Positions 8,889 to 19,421 of a stretch of DNA of 64,000 bases are shown here, in pieces (position 1 is the first letter of the stretch; every line of letters begins with the position of its first letter). The notes under the pieces were generated by a model. The model had not been told where the DNA came from, did not search any database, and saw nothing but the letters and a program-made list of their open reading frames with translations. The DNA comes from Bacillus sp. AFS059628 (GTDB lineage: Bacteria > Bacillota > Bacilli > Bacillales > Bacillaceae_G): assembly GCF_002571225.1 (NCBI RefSeq), contig NZ_NVEC01000065.1, positions 1 to 64,000 on the forward strand, in the 5' to 3' direction. The position numbers were made by a program, and so were the translations under genes.

Positions 8889-9665
8889 ATGGGAGTAGAA
8901 AAAATTAAAGCAGCGTTTGAAAATGGTAAGAAAGCATTTATTCCGTACGTAATGGGCGGAGATGGTGGCCTTGAAAAATTAAAAGAAAGAATTCGTTTTC
9001 TAGACGAAGCAGGAGCAAGCATCGTTGAAATTGGTATCCCGTTTTCAGATCCAGTTGCAGATGGTCCAACAATTCAAAGAGCAGGGAAACGAGCGCTAGA
9101 TAGCGGTGTAACAGTAAATGGTATTTTTCAAGCATTGATAGAGGTAAGGAAAGAAGTGCAAATTCCGTTTGTACTCATGACATATTTAAATCCAGTACTC
9201 GCATTCGGAAAAGAAAGATTCATCGAAAACTGTATAGAAGCAGGTGTAGACGGCATCATCGTTCCAGATTTACCGTATGAAGAACAAAATATTATTGCCT
9301 CGTTACTGCAAGAGGCAAACATGGCGCTAATTCCACTCGTTACCGTAACGAGCCCAATTGAGCGAATCGAAAAAATTACGAGTGAATCAGAAGGATTCGT
9401 CTACGCCGTTACAGTAGCGGGCGTAACAGGCGTACGTCAAAACTTTAAAGATGAGATTCATAGTTACTTAGAAAAAGTAAAATCACATACGCATTTACCG
9501 GTAGTGGCAGGGTTCGGTATTTCAACAAAGGAACATGTAGAAGAAATGATTACAATATGTGACGGCGTTGTCGTTGGAAGTAAAGTTATTGAGCTGTTAG
9601 AAAATGAAAAACGAGAAGAAATATGTGAATTAATACAGGCAACAAAACAAAAAGAAGAGGCATAA
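8889..9665 (+). CDS. trpA: tryptophan synthase alpha subunit
   Basis: Cleaves indole-3-glycerol phosphate to indole, which passes to TrpB. The TIM barrel has 258 residues. Catalytic Glu47 and Asp58 are in [15 protein letters not shown], and the phosphate-binding GVTGVR and GFGIS segments are present. The start ATG 8889 follows GAAGAGGTG. It is the last gene of the operon and its stop codon lies inside the terminator hairpin. Confidence 0.97.
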   Translation: MGVEKIKAAFENGKKAFIPYVMGGDGGLEKLKERIRFLDEAGASIVEIGIPFSDPVADGPTIQRAGKRALDSGVTVNGIFQALIEVRKEVQIPFVLMTYLNPVLAFGKERFIENCIEAGVDGIIVPDLPYEEQNIIASLLQEANMALIPLVTVTSPIERIEKITSESEGFVYAVTVAGVTGVRQNFKDEIHSYLEKVKSHTHLPVVAGFGISTKEHVEEMITICDGVVVGSKVIELLENEKREEICELIQATKQKEEA

Positions 9666-9683
9666 GTCTCTTCTTTTTGTTTT
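9644..9683 (+). terminator. trp operon terminator overlapping the trpA stop
   Basis: AAAACAAAAAGAAGAG (9644-9659) pairs with CTCTTCTTTTTGTTTT (9668-9683). The trpA stop TAA (9663-9665) is in the loop. Confidence 0.85.
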
Positions 9684-9739
9684 ACGAAATAAATGTTAAA
9701 ATATACAGAAAATACATATAATTTAGAGGGTGAGAAAGC

Positions 9740-10099
9740 ATGCTAAGACGGAAACTACTATATCTTCTTTTAACTGTACCACTATACGCTTGGCTCATTA
9801 GCATGACGAAAATAGAGTTGATGGCTCTATTTTTAGGATATGTATTCATCTTTTCCAACTTAAATCGCATTCAAGAGCAATCTATTTTAGAAATATGTAT
9901 ATTTTCGATTAGTATAGAACTATTTAGTATCGTTTCGATTGTATTATTAAATGAATTATTCCGCTGGATCCATTCATTTGAATTCATGAAATTTGGAAAT
10001 GTTGTATTGCAAGTCATATGTGCTTATATTGTGTTTGTTCTGTTAAACAAAATGGTCGGACAGCAGACAGTTTTTCAGGATAATAGAAAATGGGAGTGA
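9740..10099 (+). CDS. small integral membrane protein of unknown function
   Basis: A 119-residue hydrophobic protein with three to four predicted membrane segments (about 5-22, 25-44, 50-73 and 88-110) and a short charged C-terminal tail. ATG 9740 follows GAGGGTGAG. It stands alone between the trp terminator and its own terminator. No catalytic or binding motif is visible and I do not recognise the family. Confidence 0.75.
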   Translation: MLRRKLLYLLLTVPLYAWLISMTKIELMALFLGYVFIFSNLNRIQEQSILEICIFSISIELFSIVSIVLLNELFRWIHSFEFMKFGNVVLQVICAYIVFVLLNKMVGQQTVFQDNRKWE

Positions 10100-10101
10100 T
10101 T

Positions 10102-10130
10102 AAAAAAGGAGCCATTCGGTTCCTTTTTTT
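10102..10130 (+). terminator. terminator
   Basis: AAAAAAGGA pairs with TCCTTTTTTT across a 10-nt loop, 3 bp after the membrane protein gene. Confidence 0.8.
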
Positions 10131-10215
10131 GTATCTGTTGCAAAAACAATTGAAATTTACGGCATCTGTTATATAATAGTTAAAAATTGTATTTTTAATG
10201 AAAAGAGATGATAAC

Positions 10216-11715
10216 ATGTCCATATTGTTGGCACTTATCCCAATTATGATGATTTTCATTTGTTTATTTTTATTTAAACAAACGTCATTAAGATCCTCTT
10301 TAATTGCTTACGTTGTGTCTGTTGGAATCGTTTTACTCTCGCCAACGTTTCAACTAGGGATAAGTCAAACTGTGCACGCAACGATTAAAGGTTGGTTAAT
10401 TTGTTTTATTGTCGGATACGTTTTATTTTTCGGTATTTTTTTATTTCACCTCATGAACAAAATGGGGTACATCGATCAAGTAGCACGTTTTCTAGAAGAA
10501 GTGACACACGATCGTTTATTACAAATGCTTCTTATGTGTTTTGGTATTTGTCCACTAATTGAATCAGTAAGTGGATTTGGAATTGGCTTTATGGTTGCAG
10601 CACCTATTTTTCTATCATTAGGCTATAAACCGTTTCAAGCTGTACTACTTTCATTTATTGGTTTACTAGCTAGTTCATGGGGGGCAATGGCAACTGGTAC
10701 GATTATCGGTTCGCAGCTTATAAATATGCCGCTTACAACACTTGGGACAAATACGGCACTACTAAGCATTCCGATGTTTGCTTATTTTGTCATTCTTTCC
10801 TTACACGTTGTAGGTGGCTGGCAGGCTGTGATTGAAAAGTGGAAAGAAGGATTCGGTTTCTTTTTATTATTCTCTCTCGGAATCTATCTTTCTAACGCAT
10901 ACGTAAGTGTTGAACTCGCAGGTATATTAAGTTCTATCGTTACAATTACATTTGGCTTTCTTATCGTTAAATTAAAAGGAAAAAACGAACAAAACCTAAT
11001 AACAGAACATGCTGCTACAACGGAAAGAGAAGTATCTATTATAAAAATTATTAGCCCTTATATATTCTTAACTGTTTGTATATTGCTTTCTCGCCTCGTG
11101 CCAGCATTACATGATTTGTTCAGATCATATGCAGTCCTTGATTTAAAATCATACTCTTACAAGCTAGAAATGCTATATTCACCAGGATTTTGGCTCGGTA
11201 TGACTTGCTTATTTACGATTATTTTCTTCCGCATTCCATCTCATATTATTAAACAATCACTCTCGCAAACGATAAAACAATGGATTCCGTTTGCAATTAC
11301 GACAACAATGTTTATTGCCATTTCAGAACTAATGGGTGCATCTGGCATGCATTCGTTACTGGCAAAAACAGCAGGTGAAACATTTGGAACGTTTTTCGTT
11401 TTCGTTGCTCCGTTCATCGGAGCAATAGGTGGATTCTTAACAGGTAGTAACGCAGGATCAAATGCGATGTTTATAAAACTACAAATGCAAACTGCGCAAA
11501 ACGTAGCACTTCCGTGGCAATACGTCACAACGCTTCAAAACACCGCGTCATCAGTAGCGACAATTGCTTGCCCGTCACGTATTACATTAGGTGCGTATTT
11601 ATGTAACATCCCGTATCGTGAAAATGAACTATTAAAGAAGACGACGTTAATGATCTTTGGTGCGGTGTTGCTCGTAGTGGTGGAGGTTATTGTTTGGTAT
11701 ATGTTGAGAAAATAA
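10216..11715 (+). CDS. L-lactate permease (LctP family)
   Basis: A 499-residue membrane transporter with about 12-13 hydrophobic segments. The pattern CPLIESVSGFGIGFMVAAP with a following SSWGAMATGT, and the late GFLTGSNAGSNAMF and LQNTASSVATIACPSR segments, are hallmarks of the LctP/LldP family that takes up lactate or glycolate with protons. I place the start at ATG 10216, since AAGAGATG precedes it; an ATG at 10198 lacks a ribosome site. It is a single gene with its own terminator and no lactate dehydrogenase gene is adjacent. The glycolate oxidase genes at 56576-59313 are distant but would use a related substrate. Confidence 0.9.
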   Translation: MSILLALIPIMMIFICLFLFKQTSLRSSLIAYVVSVGIVLLSPTFQLGISQTVHATIKGWLICFIVGYVLFFGIFLFHLMNKMGYIDQVARFLEEVTHDRLLQMLLMCFGICPLIESVSGFGIGFMVAAPIFLSLGYKPFQAVLLSFIGLLASSWGAMATGTIIGSQLINMPLTTLGTNTALLSIPMFAYFVILSLHVVGGWQAVIEKWKEGFGFFLLFSLGIYLSNAYVSVELAGILSSIVTITFGFLIVKLKGKNEQNLITEHAATTEREVSIIKIISPYIFLTVCILLSRLVPALHDLFRSYAVLDLKSYSYKLEMLYSPGFWLGMTCLFTIIFFRIPSHIIKQSLSQTIKQWIPFAITTTMFIAISELMGASGMHSLLAKTAGETFGTFFVFVAPFIGAIGGFLTGSNAGSNAMFIKLQMQTAQNVALPWQYVTTLQNTASSVATIACPSRITLGAYLCNIPYRENELLKKTTLMIFGAVLLVVVEVIVWYMLRK

Positions 11716-11716
11716 G

Positions 11717-11748
11717 AAATCCTCCTGAGAAAGGAGGATTTTCTTTTT
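11717..11748 (+). terminator. terminator
   Basis: AAATCCTCC and GGAGGATTT stem with a 7-nt loop and a T-rich tail, directly after the lactate permease stop. Confidence 0.85.
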
Positions 11749-11806
11749 ATATGGATAATGCCTTAAGTATGTAAAGCTTCTACTAAATGAATAGGAGATG
11801 AAATGT

Positions 11807-12490
11807 ATGCCCCTAAAAAACTACGGTGTGTTAAAAGGTACAGTTATACAATCAAAGATTGGAAAAGGGAAAACACCTCATTATCAAGTTCATTTACAAG
11901 GCGAAGCAGAAGTAGATTACCGTATTGCAATTAACGTAAAGTCGCAAAGTTATCCGTCAGAAGTTTTATATTTTGCGAGTAATGATATTCGGTCAGAGGC
12001 GATTCATATTTTACCGACATTGCCATTTGGTTTTACAGAAGTAAAAAACAATGAACCGAAAGTAGCTTTAGATTATGTGAGAGGTAATTTATTTGATTCC
12101 AAGCAAATGATTCCTTTACCTGCTGAAAAAGCAGGAGTAGACAATGATTTAAATGAAAAAATAGAACATTATATAAAACGAGCGATAGAAGAAAAAGCAA
12201 TTATATACGCATTCGGTGAAAGATGGGGACCAGAAGAAAATACACCTGATTCTTACTTTCATTTCGAACCAGGAAACGGTATACATGATATTCACATGAA
12301 TCAAGGAAATGTAGAGAAATGGAAAGGGGATAATGGTATATGGCAAGACGGAGGCATACTCATTCACTTTGAAAAGGAAGAAGAATGGATTGGTATCTTT
12401 CTAGCCTTCCAGTCGCAGTCATGGTGTACGGATGACGAGGGACATGCTCGCGTTCCCGTTGAGCATTGTGATTATAAGAGTAATAATTGA
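11807..12490 (+). CDS. yukJ: YukJ-like DUF2278 protein
   Basis: A 227-residue soluble protein that begins MPLKNYGVLKG, a typical opening of the YukJ/DUF2278 family. The middle has HYQVHL and DYRIAINVKS, and later come GERWGPE, GIHDIHMNQGN and QDGGILIHF. ATG 11807 is 9 nt after AGGAG (11793-11797), so an ATG at 11798 is not used. The function of the family is not established. It is a lone gene that ends at a strong two-way terminator. Confidence 0.8.
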   Translation: MPLKNYGVLKGTVIQSKIGKGKTPHYQVHLQGEAEVDYRIAINVKSQSYPSEVLYFASNDIRSEAIHILPTLPFGFTEVKNNEPKVALDYVRGNLFDSKQMIPLPAEKAGVDNDLNEKIEHYIKRAIEEKAIIYAFGERWGPEENTPDSYFHFEPGNGIHDIHMNQGNVEKWKGDNGIWQDGGILIHFEKEEEWIGIFLAFQSQSWCTDDEGHARVPVEHCDYKSNN

Positions 12491-12492
12491 GG

Positions 12493-12525
12493 AGAGGAGG
12501 GCGTTCAAAACGAACGCCCTCCTCT
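12493..12525. terminator. bidirectional terminator between convergent genes
   Basis: Perfect 14-bp arms, AGAGGAGGGCGTTC and GAACGCCCTCCTCT, around a 5-nt loop. The stop codon of the minus-strand gene (12505-12507) lies in the hairpin. Confidence 0.9.
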
Positions 12526-13338
12526 TATTTTATAAAACCAAAAACTAACAAGTGTAGAAATACAAGAAAATAGTAGTGCCACACTAGAAAATGCGATGAG
12601 GTACATATTATACTTCATCACTTTTCCAATGAGCTGGTTACTATCGTACTGAAATAGTCCTGCGATTATGTTGAATAAAAATAATACGATAAACATGACG
12701 ATAACACCGTCTATTGATCCTTTAATATCCGGTTTACTTAAAGCGATATGTGCAGAAATACAAATGGCGATAAATAAAAATAGCCAAAAGGAAGGGTTCA
12801 ATACATTGCTTATTGTAAATAAGCTTTTCAATAATACAAACGTTGACAAGAGCATGTTTTGAACCATTTCTACATTAATAGAAGTAGAAGCAATTGTTTT
12901 TTCGAGAGTTGTATTAAATAAAAAATATGAATCTGGTACAAAATAGCGCATTAAAAGGATTAATGCAGTAATACCAGAAATAATAGGCCCAATTCCAATG
13001 AAGAAGTTCCCAATTCGTTGATATACACTTTTTTGATTGTATTGATGTTGTACGTAGCCTAAAGCGCCCTGACTTGTATCTGTTGGGAAAAACTGCGTTG
13101 CTACAATTTTATGACGAAATAGTACACACATAATGGCATGTCCAAGTTCGTGAATCGGGACACCGATCCAAGCCGTTAAAAGGAATCCTTTTCTTCCGAA
13201 AGCTCTCGACCAATACATGCGTGTGAGAGATTCTAAATAACCTAATAGAAATCCAATTACAATGATAACGCCAATTAAGGAAAATAATTGGATTACGCTT
13301 GTAAGGAGTATGTGAAAAATTGAGTTTACCAATTCCAT
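12505..13338 (-). CDS. M50-like membrane zinc metalloprotease
   Basis: A 277-residue membrane protein with about six hydrophobic segments. The zinc-binding motif HELGH is at residues 63-67 within the second hydrophobic block, as in site-2-type or M50B-like membrane proteases. A conventional distal NxxPxxxxDG motif is not evident; GPIISG and NPSFW occur later. This makes a proteolytic role likely but not certain. Start ATG 13338 has a weak ribosome site (GGATGACAGG). It is a single gene, and the substrate is unknown. Confidence 0.7.
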   Translation of the reverse strand: MELVNSIFHILLTSVIQLFSLIGVIIVIGFLLGYLESLTRMYWSRAFGRKGFLLTAWIGVPIHELGHAIMCVLFRHKIVATQFFPTDTSQGALGYVQHQYNQKSVYQRIGNFFIGIGPIISGITALILLMRYFVPDSYFLFNTTLEKTIASTSINVEMVQNMLLSTFVLLKSLFTISNVLNPSFWLFLFIAICISAHIALSKPDIKGSIDGVIVMFIVLFLFNIIAGLFQYDSNQLIGKVMKYNMYLIAFSSVALLFSCISTLVSFWFYKIRGGRSF

Positions 13339-13535
13339 TGCCTGTCATCCAATCTGTTAAAAATGTTATTTGTTCTGTTTCATAATAGCATTATTTTTCA
13401 AGATTGCTAGCACATATATTTTCATTTGAAAGAAGGATTTCATAATCTTTTTCTTGTAGTCATGTTTTATGTACAAAGTCATATATTGAATTTGTAACAC
13501 CCTATATGGTATCTGCTTAAGGGGGGAATGCGAGA

Positions 13536-14297
13536 ATGAAATGTCCGGCGTGTCATACGGAAAATACAGCAGAGGCAAAATTTTGCGGGAATTGTGGACA
13601 TTCGTTGACGGAGGAAGAAGGTGAGCAACAGGAGCGCGTAGCTTTAGCAAAGGAAACTCGACCAAATGAAACGGTAGAGCAAGCGAAGCGGTTTGCAAGT
13701 GGCTATTTTCAGTTTTTTAAACACGCATTACAAGCACCGACAGCTATTATGAAAAGTGGCAAGGTTGAAGTACGAAATGGAATTGTAAGTCTTGTTCTTA
13801 TTTGTTTTTTAGGAGCATGTATTTTTTATAGAATGATGAGTGCTGCAGCAACTGTTACGAGAACATTTGCACCAGATATACCTACTCCTACATTCTTTTT
13901 GGACTCTGTAACGGTCTTTTTGTTTTTACTCATTTTAACTTTATTTGTCGGATTTATTATTTTTGTCAGTGGGAAGATGATGAAATCATCTTTTTCATTT
14001 CTTGAAGTATTTGGAATATGGGGAACGATAGCAACTCCGGTAATTGCTATATTAGTGCTTTCTTTTCTGTTTAGTTTTTTATTAATCTTTTTCTTACCAA
14101 TCTTATTAGGGCTGGCTACAACATATATGGGAATTAGTATAATTGTAGCTACAGTAAAACTAGATAACGGTGGATTAGATCTTGTTTACACTCTTTTTAT
14201 CGCAAATATTTTCATTGGAATTGCAACGTTTATCGTGTTTTGGTCTTACATAAACACGATAATTCAAACCTTTACACAGGGATTAACTGGCCTCTAA
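13536..14297 (+). CDS. zinc-ribbon multipass membrane protein
   Basis: A 253-residue protein. An N-terminal zinc ribbon has Cys3, Cys6, Cys17 and Cys20 (CPACHTE to CGNC). A polar linker follows, then four to five membrane segments between residues 85 and 245. ATG 13536 follows a strong AAGGGGGGAA site. The stop is 19 bp ahead of the start of the next zinc-ribbon gene, so they are probably one operon. The function is unknown; the pairing suggests a shared envelope or stress-sensing role, which is inference. Confidence 0.75.
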   Translation: MKCPACHTENTAEAKFCGNCGHSLTEEEGEQQERVALAKETRPNETVEQAKRFASGYFQFFKHALQAPTAIMKSGKVEVRNGIVSLVLICFLGACIFYRMMSAAATVTRTFAPDIPTPTFFLDSVTVFLFLLILTLFVGFIIFVSGKMMKSSFSFLEVFGIWGTIATPVIAILVLSFLFSFLLIFFLPILLGLATTYMGISIIVATVKLDNGGLDLVYTLFIANIFIGIATFIVFWSYINTIIQTFTQGLTGL

Positions 14298-14316
14298 AGA
14301 AAAGGTGGTTGAATGG

Positions 14317-15552
14317 ATGAATGTATGTACAAAGTGTGGGACTCAGCTTGAAGACGGTGTGCAATTTTGTCAAAGCTGCGGTCAGAAGAGGGAACGTCTT
14401 GTCGTAAAGAAGAAAATGAGCGGCGGTACAAAAGTTGGCATTACACTTTTAACATTACTTGCAGTAGTAATTGTTGGACTGTATTTGTACGGATTATCGT
14501 ACTATAAGCAGTCGGCACAAGTAGATCGGATCATTACTATTGTACAAGAGCGGGACGGGGAGAAGTTAGCTGAAATCGTCACGGCAGATGATCCATCAGT
14601 TATTGTAACGAAAGAGAGTCTAATGCCACTATTTTCGTATATAAAAGAAAATCCATCTTATGTGAATCAATTGAAAGAACAGTTAAGGATAGGTGAAAAA
14701 CAAGGGAACGGAATCGAAAGAGCAGACTTTACGTTAACGAAAGACGGAAAGTATTTCTTTTTATTTGATCGGTATAAATTAAAAGCAAAGACGTATTATA
14801 CGACATTGCTTTCAAATGAAAAAGGTACGTCTTTAAAAATGAACGGAAAAGAAATAGATAAAACAGATGACAAAAAGTTTGAGAAGCAATATGGACCGTT
14901 TCTTCCAGGGGCTCAAGTGTTTCAAGCAGAATATAAAAATGATTATGTGAAACTATCACGTGAAGAAAAGGTTGTACTTATGAAACAAGATCAAAATAAC
15001 GTAACGATAGATTTAACGTTGAAAGGACAATATATTACGGTTCAAACGAACGCGCCTGGTGCAACATTGTATGTGAATCAAAAGCCAGTTACAGCGCTGG
15101 CTGGAGAAGAAATTATGTGGGGACCGGTAGCAACTGATGGAAGTACGACGATTTATTTAGAACGAAATGGAGAAAATGGAAGGGAAACGACGAAGGTAGA
15201 AACGGTAACGCTACTATCGTCTTATAATCTTCCATTCCAAAAGAAAAGTACAGAAAAAACAGTTGTTTACAATGTTACTCCGCCGTCTACCACTCCGTAT
15301 GTATATAATGGTTTCATTTTTCCAGATAGTGATATTCGAAAACTAACGAGTACGGACTTAGCATATTTATCGAAAGAACAATTGAAAATAGCGAGAAACG
15401 AAATATACGCAAGACATGGACATATGTTTCAAACGAAAGATATGCAAGCTTATTTTTTAAAACAGTCTTGGTATAGGGAAAATCCATATTTTACAGGGAA
15501 ACTGACAGATATTGAAACTTATAATGTTGAACTCATCAAATCAAGAGAATAA
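14317..15552 (+). CDS. TcaA-like zinc-ribbon membrane protein with C-terminal YARHG domain
   Basis: A 411-residue protein. An N-terminal zinc ribbon (Cys4, Cys7, Cys18, Cys21) is followed by a single membrane segment near 38-60, then an extracellular part that resembles TcaA, and a C-terminal YARHG domain (IARNEIYARHGHMF). TcaA/YvbJ-type proteins are linked to cell-wall antibiotic responses in Firmicutes. ATG 14317 lies 8 nt after AAAGGTGG, so GTG 14305 is not the start. It is co-transcribed with the preceding zinc-ribbon gene and ends at a terminator. Confidence 0.82.
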   Translation: MNVCTKCGTQLEDGVQFCQSCGQKRERLVVKKKMSGGTKVGITLLTLLAVVIVGLYLYGLSYYKQSAQVDRIITIVQERDGEKLAEIVTADDPSVIVTKESLMPLFSYIKENPSYVNQLKEQLRIGEKQGNGIERADFTLTKDGKYFFLFDRYKLKAKTYYTTLLSNEKGTSLKMNGKEIDKTDDKKFEKQYGPFLPGAQVFQAEYKNDYVKLSREEKVVLMKQDQNNVTIDLTLKGQYITVQTNAPGATLYVNQKPVTALAGEEIMWGPVATDGSTTIYLERNGENGRETTKVETVTLLSSYNLPFQKKSTEKTVVYNVTPPSTTPYVYNGFIFPDSDIRKLTSTDLAYLSKEQLKIARNEIYARHGHMFQTKDMQAYFLKQSWYRENPYFTGKLTDIETYNVELIKSRE

Positions 15553-15560
15553 ACACGTGA

Positions 15561-15589
15561 AAAAGGTACAGTGCATAACTGTACCTTTT
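15561..15589. terminator. bidirectional terminator
   Basis: AAAAGGTACAG pairs with CTGTACCTTTT over a 7-nt loop, between convergent genes. Confidence 0.85.
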
Positions 15590-15595
15590 CTATGG

Positions 15596-16027
15596 TTATT
15601 TATCTGAACCAGGATCCCTTGAGAAAAAGATGTGAAAGAGAAATGTGACTTTACTTGATCCTCCTGATGTACTAGCTTGTATATGGGATAAAGGACCAGA
15701 CGTTAGAGCTGCCTCGGAATGGGGTGGTACGACTATTTTGAGTGCATGATCTGAATCTGGTGAAGCAGTAACAGTTATTGTATCATCAGAAAAGTTCAAA
15801 ATTTTAACAGAACCGACTGGAAAGATGGACTTGCCAGCATGTGATGCTGAAGCGAATTGGGTAGCTTTCCAAATATCTTGCGCAAACGTATCATCGTTAG
15901 ATAACCAAGCACGAGCGCTGTATATTGTTGCATTAATGGAAAATTCTTGGTCAAGTGAGAGGGCGGGTTTCGGTTCTTTTGGTTCTTGCGGTTCATCTGG
16001 AAGCTGGGCGAGAAGGCCGGCGCACAT
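15596..16027 (-). CDS. hypothetical soluble protein
   Basis: A 143-residue protein if translation starts at ATG 16027, which follows AGGTGA by 7 nt; a TTG at 16048 is in frame upstream but has no ribosome site. The N-terminus has an acidic, proline-rich run (PDEPQEPKEPKP). The rest contains beta-type segments (VGSVKILNFSDDTITVTASP, then HALKIVVPPHSEAAL) that resemble a small beta-sandwich. No signal peptide or membrane segment is seen, and I do not recognise the family. It is a single gene. Confidence 0.6.
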   Translation of the reverse strand: MCAGLLAQLPDEPQEPKEPKPALSLDQEFSINATIYSARAWLSNDDTFAQDIWKATQFASASHAGKSIFPVGSVKILNFSDDTITVTASPDSDHALKIVVPPHSEAALTSGPLSHIQASTSGGSSKVTFLFHIFFSRDPGSDK

Positions 16028-16208
16028 GTATGTTTCACCTACTTTCAATAGTAACTGTTATAGCATATTAAACATGTTGTTTATAAGACACGACGGCTAC
16101 CTATTCAGGCATAGGTTTGTGCACCAAATTTGAAGATGAAATCCTCTTTCTTTACAATAGAAGTAGGTGTTATTTCTGTAAAATATGGAAAACGTAAAGA
16201 GTATGTAG

Positions 16209-17558
<1,350 letters not shown>

Positions 17559-17561
<3 letters not shown>

Positions 17562-17584
17562 CACTTTTTAAGTGCTATTTTTTT
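17559..17584 (+). terminator. terminator overlapping the cdr stop
   Basis: TAGCACTT and AAGTGCTA arms with a short loop, then a T run. The stop TAG is the first triplet of the hairpin. Confidence 0.85.
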
Positions 17585-17662
17585 CGTTAAAGGGGAATCA
17601 TTATTTTTGGCGAATGAAGAGGATTGGGAAATAGTTACATATAGGGAAGGGGATCATTAAAA

Positions 17663-18151
17663 ATGGGTGTAACACTTCAAACAGTTCAAGAATCAGAAAA
17701 AGAAATATTACGTAATTTGTATGCACTATATCTTCATGACCTCTCTACATTCACTCCTAATATAAAGATTGGAGCAAATGGGTTTTTTGAATACGAAGAT
17801 TTGCATATGTTTTGGGAAAATGAAGGAATTACCCCGTATTTTATTAAAAATGATAATGATATTGTAGGATTTTTATTATTACTGGAACGTCCATTCTTGA
17901 AAAAAGAAAATGACTTTGGTATAAATGACATTTTCATATTGAATCAGTACAAAGGAAAAGGAATCGGTAAACAAGTTATTGAGAATGTATTAAAAGAGAA
18001 ACGAGGACAGTATTTCGTTATCGAACTTGTGAAAAATGTACCAGCTGTTTCTTTTTGGAAGAAAGTATATAGGGAACTAAACATCGAATTTGATGAGAAA
18101 AAACAGTTAATCGATGATGAAGAATGTCTCGTTCAAACGTTTAAAATATAA
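17663..18151 (+). CDS. GNAT-family N-acetyltransferase
   Basis: A 162-residue protein with GNAT architecture. The central strand is IVGFLLLLERP, followed by GINDIFILNQYKGKGIGKQVIENVL, where the acetyl-CoA pyrophosphate loop QYKGKGIGK replaces the consensus Q/RxxGxG/A. A late strand is YFVIELVKNVPAVSFWKKVY. ATG 17663 follows AGGGGATC. The substrate is unknown. It lies alone; the 146 bp after it holds no gene. Confidence 0.82.
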   Translation: MGVTLQTVQESEKEILRNLYALYLHDLSTFTPNIKIGANGFFEYEDLHMFWENEGITPYFIKNDNDIVGFLLLLERPFLKKENDFGINDIFILNQYKGKGIGKQVIENVLKEKRGQYFVIELVKNVPAVSFWKKVYRELNIEFDEKKQLIDDEECLVQTFKI

Positions 18152-18297
18152 TGAAATGGATTCTTTTAGTATATTACTTTGAAATTTAACTTTATTTTGA
18201 ATATATCTTTCACCCTTGAAAACATAGTATGTATCGCTTATATTGTCATATAGTATTTATTTTAAAATAAAGCAATGAACGAACCAGGGGGCGCAGT

Positions 18298-18708
18298 ATG
18301 GCAATTAATATGAAAACAATCGAAGAATGGATTGCTGAATCAAACACAAGACATGAAGAAGACTTTGGACACGTTATTGAAGAGATGAAAGAAGTATGCG
18401 TCGGACTTGATAATGCGACATTAATTTATACGAAAAATGTATTTTGTTTCGGTAAGAAAGTAGAAGTATTGTTCTTCTTCCAAGACCATGTCGTGATTGG
18501 ACAAGAAAAAGAAGAGTATATTGAGATTGAAAAATTAAAGTACGATGCGATTACACATAGTAACTTAAAAACAAATGATAAAAATACAACGCTAGAATTA
18601 AAGTTTGCTAACGGACAATCTATCAATTTAGATAGTTTAAATGATAACTACGGTACGAAAAACTGGTTATTTGCGAGACAAATTAAGAGTATTTTTAAGC
18701 TAATCTAA
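18298..18708 (+). CDS. hypothetical protein, possibly PH-like (DUF3908-type)
   Basis: A 136-residue acidic soluble protein. An N-terminal helix is followed by alternating strands (VLFFFQDHVVIGQEKEEYIEIEKL, then TLELKFANGQSINLDSL) and a final helix NWLFARQIKSIF. The layout recalls small PH-like Bacillus proteins. The DUF3908 assignment is a tentative recollection. ATG 18298 follows AGGGGGCG. It is a single gene with its own terminator, and its function is unknown. Confidence 0.65.
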   Translation: MAINMKTIEEWIAESNTRHEEDFGHVIEEMKEVCVGLDNATLIYTKNVFCFGKKVEVLFFFQDHVVIGQEKEEYIEIEKLKYDAITHSNLKTNDKNTTLELKFANGQSINLDSLNDNYGTKNWLFARQIKSIFKLI

Positions 18709-18742
18709 GTAAAAAGCAGACCTTAAAAGGTCTGCTTTTTAC
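18709..18742. terminator. bidirectional terminator
   Basis: GTAAAAAGCAGACC and GGTCTGCTTTTTAC form a perfect 14-bp stem between convergent genes. It contains the stop codon of the minus-strand methyltransferase. Confidence 0.9.
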
Positions 18743-19329
18743 TTGTTTCCTATTACACAAAGGCATCCTCTTTCTTCGTAGCATTTCACGCTTGTAAAAC
18801 CTGTTTTATAAAATAGGTTTATTAATTCTTCAGTCGTTTTATATTTCTCCATATGATATTGAATTTTGAAAGTTTCAGCGACTAATAAAAAGGATCCGTT
18901 CGGTTGTAGGACGCGAAATACTTCTTTTATATCTTGTTCCACATCAGGCCAGAAGTAGTGTGTTTGAAAAGCGGTAACGAGATCGAAGAAGTTTGTAGGA
19001 TAGGGAATAGAAGAAATGCTTGCTTGTTGAACAATGACTTTTTGTTTTTGAACATCCTTTATATTCGTCTGTATAGAATTTTTTACAGCTTGATTGGAGT
19101 AATCAATCCCGTATATTTTCCCAAGTGGAGTTCGTTTTGAAAGAGTGTGTATCGTTTTACCGCCGCCACAACCGATATCTAATATGATGGCATCTTTCTT
19201 TATATGTACTTTCTGTAGTGCCCAATTGGTTAGTCTCGTATGTGCACTGTTCATAATACAAAGCATGGAAGAACCAATTGTCCCACGAGGATTTTTTGCT
19301 TGCTGGATTAATCGTTGTAAAATGCTCAA
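18739..19329 (-). CDS. class I SAM-dependent methyltransferase
   Basis: A Rossmann-fold methyltransferase. Motif I is ILDIGCGGGKTIHTLS, motif II ends in KIYGIDYSNQAV, motif IV is FDLVTAFQTHYFWPD, and VFRVLQPNGSFLLVAE follows. I choose TTG 19329 because AAAAGGAGAG ends 6 nt upstream and the resulting start (MSILQRLIQQAKNP) fits the family; an ATG at 19365 has no ribosome site. This gives 196 residues. The substrate is unknown. It is 92 bp past the terminator of the hca operon on the same strand. Confidence 0.82.
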   Translation of the reverse strand: MSILQRLIQQAKNPRGTIGSSMLCIMNSAHTRLTNWALQKVHIKKDAIILDIGCGGGKTIHTLSKRTPLGKIYGIDYSNQAVKNSIQTNIKDVQKQKVIVQQASISSIPYPTNFFDLVTAFQTHYFWPDVEQDIKEVFRVLQPNGSFLLVAETFKIQYHMEKYKTTEELINLFYKTGFTSVKCYEERGCLCVIGNK

Positions 19330-19390
19330 GTTAAACTCTCCTTTTATGTAAGAATATATACTCATTTCGCTTTTTATAAATTAAGTCCTT

Positions 19391-19421
19391 TAAAAAAAGC
19401 ACGCCGTACACCGGCGTGCTT
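19391..19421 (-). terminator. terminator of the hca operon
   Basis: AGCACGCCG and CGGCGTGCT arms (19398-19420). On the minus strand a run of seven T residues follows. Confidence 0.88.
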
